A program made the position numbers and the translations under genes. Of a stretch of DNA of 8,642 nt, positions 6,444 through 8,642 are shown in pieces. How positions within the stretch are numbered: the first letter of the stretch is position 1; every line of letters begins with the position of its first letter. Origin of the DNA: Thermoanaerobacterium sp. GTDB lineage: Bacteria > Bacillota > Thermoanaerobacteria > Thermoanaerobacterales > Thermoanaerobacteraceae. Under the pieces are notes generated by a model that ran no database searches, was not told where the DNA came from, and saw nothing but the letters and a program-made list of their open reading frames with translations. The stretch lies in assembly GCA_029960905.1 (NCBI GenBank), contig JASBVU010000062.1:1-8642 (forward strand), given 5' to 3'.

Positions 6444-7688
6444 ATGAGAAGGCCTCTTGTATTTGTTCACGGGATATTTGGTTCCATGTATGTTCCCACA
6501 CTTGTCGGCAAAGCATGGGGTTTTGGACCTGCAGGCTATATATACGATTCTTTCATTGAAAATCTAAAATCATTAGGATACACAGAAGGCAAGAACCTTT
6601 TTATTTGTTTTTACGAGTGGTGGAAGGATATACCTGAGTGTGTAAACACACTTATGTCTAAGATAAATGAAGCAAAAATAAAAAATGACTGCGACAAAGT
6701 CGATGTTGTATGCCATAGCATGGGCGGTTTATTGCTTAGAAGCTATGTACAAGGAGATTTTTATAGAAATGATGTTGGCAAAGTGGTTTTTTTATCATCT
6801 CCCCATTATGGTGCTGCTAATGCATATTATGCATGGGAAGGCGGTGCAGTTCCGCCTGACAACGACGAGGATTTTTTAAATATACTTTTAAGAGGATTTA
6901 TCTGGGCTATAGGTAAAATAAAGGGCGAGAAAGATGAGCTTATGATAATTAGAAGGTATATTCCATCCATAAAATCCCTTATGCCTAGTGCTGAATATGG
7001 AAACTACGTTTTTAAATATCCGATTAAAAACAACAAAATTGTGTTTAAAAATATACTTTACATGAAAGAACAGAATAGCTTTTTAAATGAATTAAACAGC
7101 TCAATTGGCAAATTTTATGAAAGAGCCGATGAAGTGTATGTTTTTTCAGGGAATGGAGTATACACAAATAAATTTATTCAAGTTGCTGATAGTGACGATA
7201 GTGTATTATGGCCTGATGGTCGAGCTGTTGGGGTTGTCAGAGATGATAAGGGCGATGGAACCGTATTAATTAAAAGTGCTTTAGGAGTTGAGGGGAATAA
7301 ATATGTTTTAAATGCGGGTCATGGAGGAATATTAAATGCTTCTATACCGCATCTAAAAGAAATATTTGGTGTAGAGAAAGCGCCTAATGTGAGTATTTTG
7401 GGAAAAATATTATCTTTTGTAAATATTTTAACAGACAGCAAAGTTATTGTGCTTGATAGAGGGCAAAAACTTAAAAAGTACAATGTCTTTGGAAAAGTAA
7501 ATTGGTACATGGCTATTAATGAAGAAGGAGAATATCACTTTTCTTCATCAGACTTTGCGGCAAGGCCTATCATGATTCACACGAATAAAGGTTTTACTGT
7601 TAAAACAATAAAGCAAAAAGACAGATTTAGAAAGTCTGGAACTCGTCTTTTTGTCGACAGAAATGGAAATTTCGAGTTTAAAGGATAG
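6444..7688 (+). CDS. Cytosolic alpha/beta hydrolase, lecithin:cholesterol acyltransferase (LCAT)-like lipase fold
   Basis: This is a serine hydrolase of the alpha/beta-hydrolase superfamily with an LCAT/PGAP1-like pattern; its substrate is not evident. The 414-residue protein opens straight into the first strand and oxyanion region, [10 protein letters not shown] (5-14). The nucleophile elbow [10 protein letters not shown] has S92, and SSPHYGA follows at 118-124. A catalytic Asp fits GDGTV (D271), typical of LCAT-like enzymes, and a catalytic His fits AGHGGILN (H293). The triad is therefore complete. The insert between about 125 and 225 would be the lid. Roughly 100 C-terminal residues (about 312-414) form a charged, probably beta-rich extension I cannot assign. 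There is no signal peptide or membrane segment, so it should act in the cytosol, unlike secreted lipases. It sits between ispD and ispF, and its stop overlaps the ispF Shine-Dalgarno, so the two are co-transcribed and probably translationally linked. No enzymatic tie to isoprenoids is known to me. Confidence 0.87.
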   Translation: MRRPLVFVHGIFGSMYVPTLVGKAWGFGPAGYIYDSFIENLKSLGYTEGKNLFICFYEWWKDIPECVNTLMSKINEAKIKNDCDKVDVVCHSMGGLLLRSYVQGDFYRNDVGKVVFLSSPHYGAANAYYAWEGGAVPPDNDEDFLNILLRGFIWAIGKIKGEKDELMIIRRYIPSIKSLMPSAEYGNYVFKYPIKNNKIVFKNILYMKEQNSFLNELNSSIGKFYERADEVYVFSGNGVYTNKFIQVADSDDSVLWPDGRAVGVVRDDKGDGTVLIKSALGVEGNKYVLNAGHGGILNASIPHLKEIFGVEKAPNVSILGKILSFVNILTDSKVIVLDRGQKLKKYNVFGKVNWYMAINEEGEYHFSSSDFAARPIMIHTNKGFTVKTIKQKDRFRKSGTRLFVDRNGNFEFKG

Positions 7689-7698
7689 GAGTGTTTTT

Positions 7699-8181
7699 AT
7701 GAGAGTCGGTATTGGATATGACGTACACAGATTAGAGGCGGGAAGAAAATTGATATTGGGTGGTGTACAGATTCCGTACGTCAAGGGGCTTTTAGGTCAT
7801 TCTGATGCTGATGTCCTTATACATGCTGTTATTGACGGGATTCTCGGTGCTGCAGGGTTAGGCGATATAGGAACGCATTTTCCTGACTCTGAATGGATTT
7901 ATAAGGATATAGACAGCACTGTGCTCCTTAAGAAGACGTTAGATTTGATAAAAGACAAATTTTCTATAAACAATATAGACTGTATCATTGTAGCTCAGGA
8001 GCCAAAGTTGTCTCCGTATAAAGATGCCATATCCAAAAATTTATCAAAAGCTTTGAATGTCGGAATTGACAGAGTTAACATTAAAGCAAAGACTGAAGAA
8101 GGTCTTGGATTCACAGGCAAAAAAGAAGGAATTGCTGCGTACGCGATAGTAAGTCTTTCTGAAAAATGTATTGACAGTTAA
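7699..8181 (+). CDS. ispF: 2-C-methyl-D-erythritol 2,4-cyclodiphosphate synthase
   Basis: IspF cyclises CDP-ME 2-phosphate to MEcPP with release of CMP, the fifth step of the MEP pathway; it works as a trimer with a divalent metal in each site. The 160-residue length is normal. Metal ligands D8, H10 (GYDVHRL) and H42 are in the same positions as in E. coli. The family signature from G33 ([11 protein letters not shown]) continues to [10 protein letters not shown] (55-64), with D56 and D63. [10 protein letters not shown] (131-140) holds T132 and the CDP-binding turn. The start ATG at 7699 has AGGAG (7687-7691) seven bases upstream, and it gives the standard [11 protein letters not shown]-terminus. 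An in-frame ATG at 7651 inside the hydrolase would add 16 residues foreign to the family. The hydrolase stop lies 10 bases upstream. Confidence 0.96.
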   Translation: MRVGIGYDVHRLEAGRKLILGGVQIPYVKGLLGHSDADVLIHAVIDGILGAAGLGDIGTHFPDSEWIYKDIDSTVLLKKTLDLIKDKFSINNIDCIIVAQEPKLSPYKDAISKNLSKALNVGIDRVNIKAKTEEGLGFTGKKEGIAAYAIVSLSEKCIDS

Positions 8182-8199
8182 AATTAAATTAAATAAAAT
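8171..8199 (+). promoter_or_regulatory. Promoter for proS
   Basis: TTGACA (8171-8176) is a perfect -35 within the last codons of ispF, followed by a 17-base spacer and TAAAAT (8194-8199, five of six). The start site near 8206 leaves about 24 bases before the proS ATG. That is too short for a T-box or other riboswitch on this transcript. No terminator hairpin lies between ispF and proS, so read-through is also possible. Confidence 0.65.
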
Positions 8200-8229
8200 A
8201 CAAACATGATAAATATTAGGAGGTAAACG

Positions 8230-8642
8230 ATGAGACTATCACAATTGTTTATACCAACGCTGAGAGAGGTGCCAGCGGAAGCTGAGATACCAAGTCATAT
8301 ACTCATGTTAAAAGCCGCCATGATGAGAAAACTTGCATCAGGCGTGTACATTTATTTGCCACTTGGCAAGAGGGTGCTTAAAAAGATTGAAGAAATCGTG
8401 AGAGAAGAGATGGACAGAGCAGGTGCACAGGAAGTGCTTATGTCTGCCATAATACCTGCAGAGCTTTTAAAAGAATCCGGCAGATGGGATGTTTTTGGAC
8501 CTGAGATGTTTAAGTTGAAAGACAGAAATGACAGGGAATTCTGCTTAGGGCCTACACATGAAGAAGTTTTTACAGATCTTATCAGAAATGATGTAAAATC
8601 ATACAGGCAGCTTCCACTGACAATATATCAGATACAGACGAA
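8230..8642 (+). CDS. proS: Prolyl-tRNA synthetase, bacterial type (3' end beyond window)
   Basis: ProS charges tRNA-Pro with proline using ATP; it is a class II aminoacyl-tRNA synthetase. The frame stays open from ATG 8230 to the window edge, 137 codons, about a quarter of the usual 570 residues. The N-terminus [15 protein letters not shown] and the motif 1 region ([20 protein letters not shown], 35-54) are typical of the bacterial form. ESGRW (82-86), LKDR (96-99) and LGPTHEE (106-112) follow. The last residues, [10 protein letters not shown], stop just before the motif 2 arginine region. Whether the editing insertion between motifs 2 and 3 is present cannot be seen, although this family normally has it. 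The Shine-Dalgarno AGGAGGT (8218-8224) is near perfect, with six-base spacing. Confidence 0.96.
   Translation, partial: MRLSQLFIPTLREVPAEAEIPSHILMLKAAMMRKLASGVYIYLPLGKRVLKKIEEIVREEMDRAGAQEVLMSAIIPAELLKESGRWDVFGPEMFKLKDRNDREFCLGPTHEEVFTDLIRNDVKSYRQLPLTIYQIQT

Noticed and set aside
7651..7698. Upstream in-frame ATG for ispF giving a 176-residue product
   Set aside because: The extra residues do not belong to the IspF family, and the ATG at 7699 has an ideal Shine-Dalgarno.
1..8642. Mobile elements, CRISPR arrays, tRNA or rRNA genes, attachment sites
   Set aside because: I saw no transposase or integrase motifs, no regularly spaced repeats, no tRNA-like cloverleaf and no duplicated ends; coding and short intergenic regions account for the window.

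Overview
The window is an AT-rich, densely coding stretch of a chromosome from a low-GC Gram-positive bacterium (Firmicutes, Clostridia-like). The order clpC - radA - yacL-type PIN/TRAM gene - ispD - ispF is the conserved core seen downstream of ctsR-mcsA-mcsB in Bacillus and relatives. Finding proS right after ispF, strong GGAGG ribosome-binding sites and low GC point, by inference and memory of related genomes, to the Thermoanaerobacterales, possibly Thermoanaerobacterium. Species cannot be fixed from the sequence alone.

Layout. Positions 1-2358 hold all but the first residues of the ClpC AAA+ unfoldase, closed by a clear intrinsic terminator. radA (2455-3801) follows from its own extended -10 promoter. 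A small gene of unknown function (3827-4222) lies on the opposite strand, convergent with radA and sharing a short intergenic hairpin with it. The 254-base gap 4223-4476 is a divergent regulatory region. It has a TTGACA-N18 promoter facing each way, a 28-bp imperfect dyad over the leftward promoter, and a second possible start site for the rightward gene. The membrane PIN/TRAM protein (4477-5580) ends in a strong terminator. From 5648 onward come ispD, a cytosolic LCAT-like serine hydrolase, ispF and the first 137 codons of proS, all rightward, with extra promoters before ispD, the hydrolase and proS.

How the genes work together. ClpC and RadA serve protein quality control and recombination. 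IspD and IspF are the third and fifth steps of the methylerythritol phosphate route to isoprenoids. ProS charges tRNA-Pro. These are housekeeping genes with intact catalytic residues. The parts that depart from the textbook Firmicute order are: no disA between radA and the PIN/TRAM gene, an inverted small Cys-containing gene in that slot, and a lipase-fold hydrolase inserted between ispD and ispF. I see no RNA genes, CRISPR arrays, insertion sequences or phage genes, and no convincing sign of a wholly new system. The best leads are the small inverted gene with its symmetric promoter region and the hydrolase.
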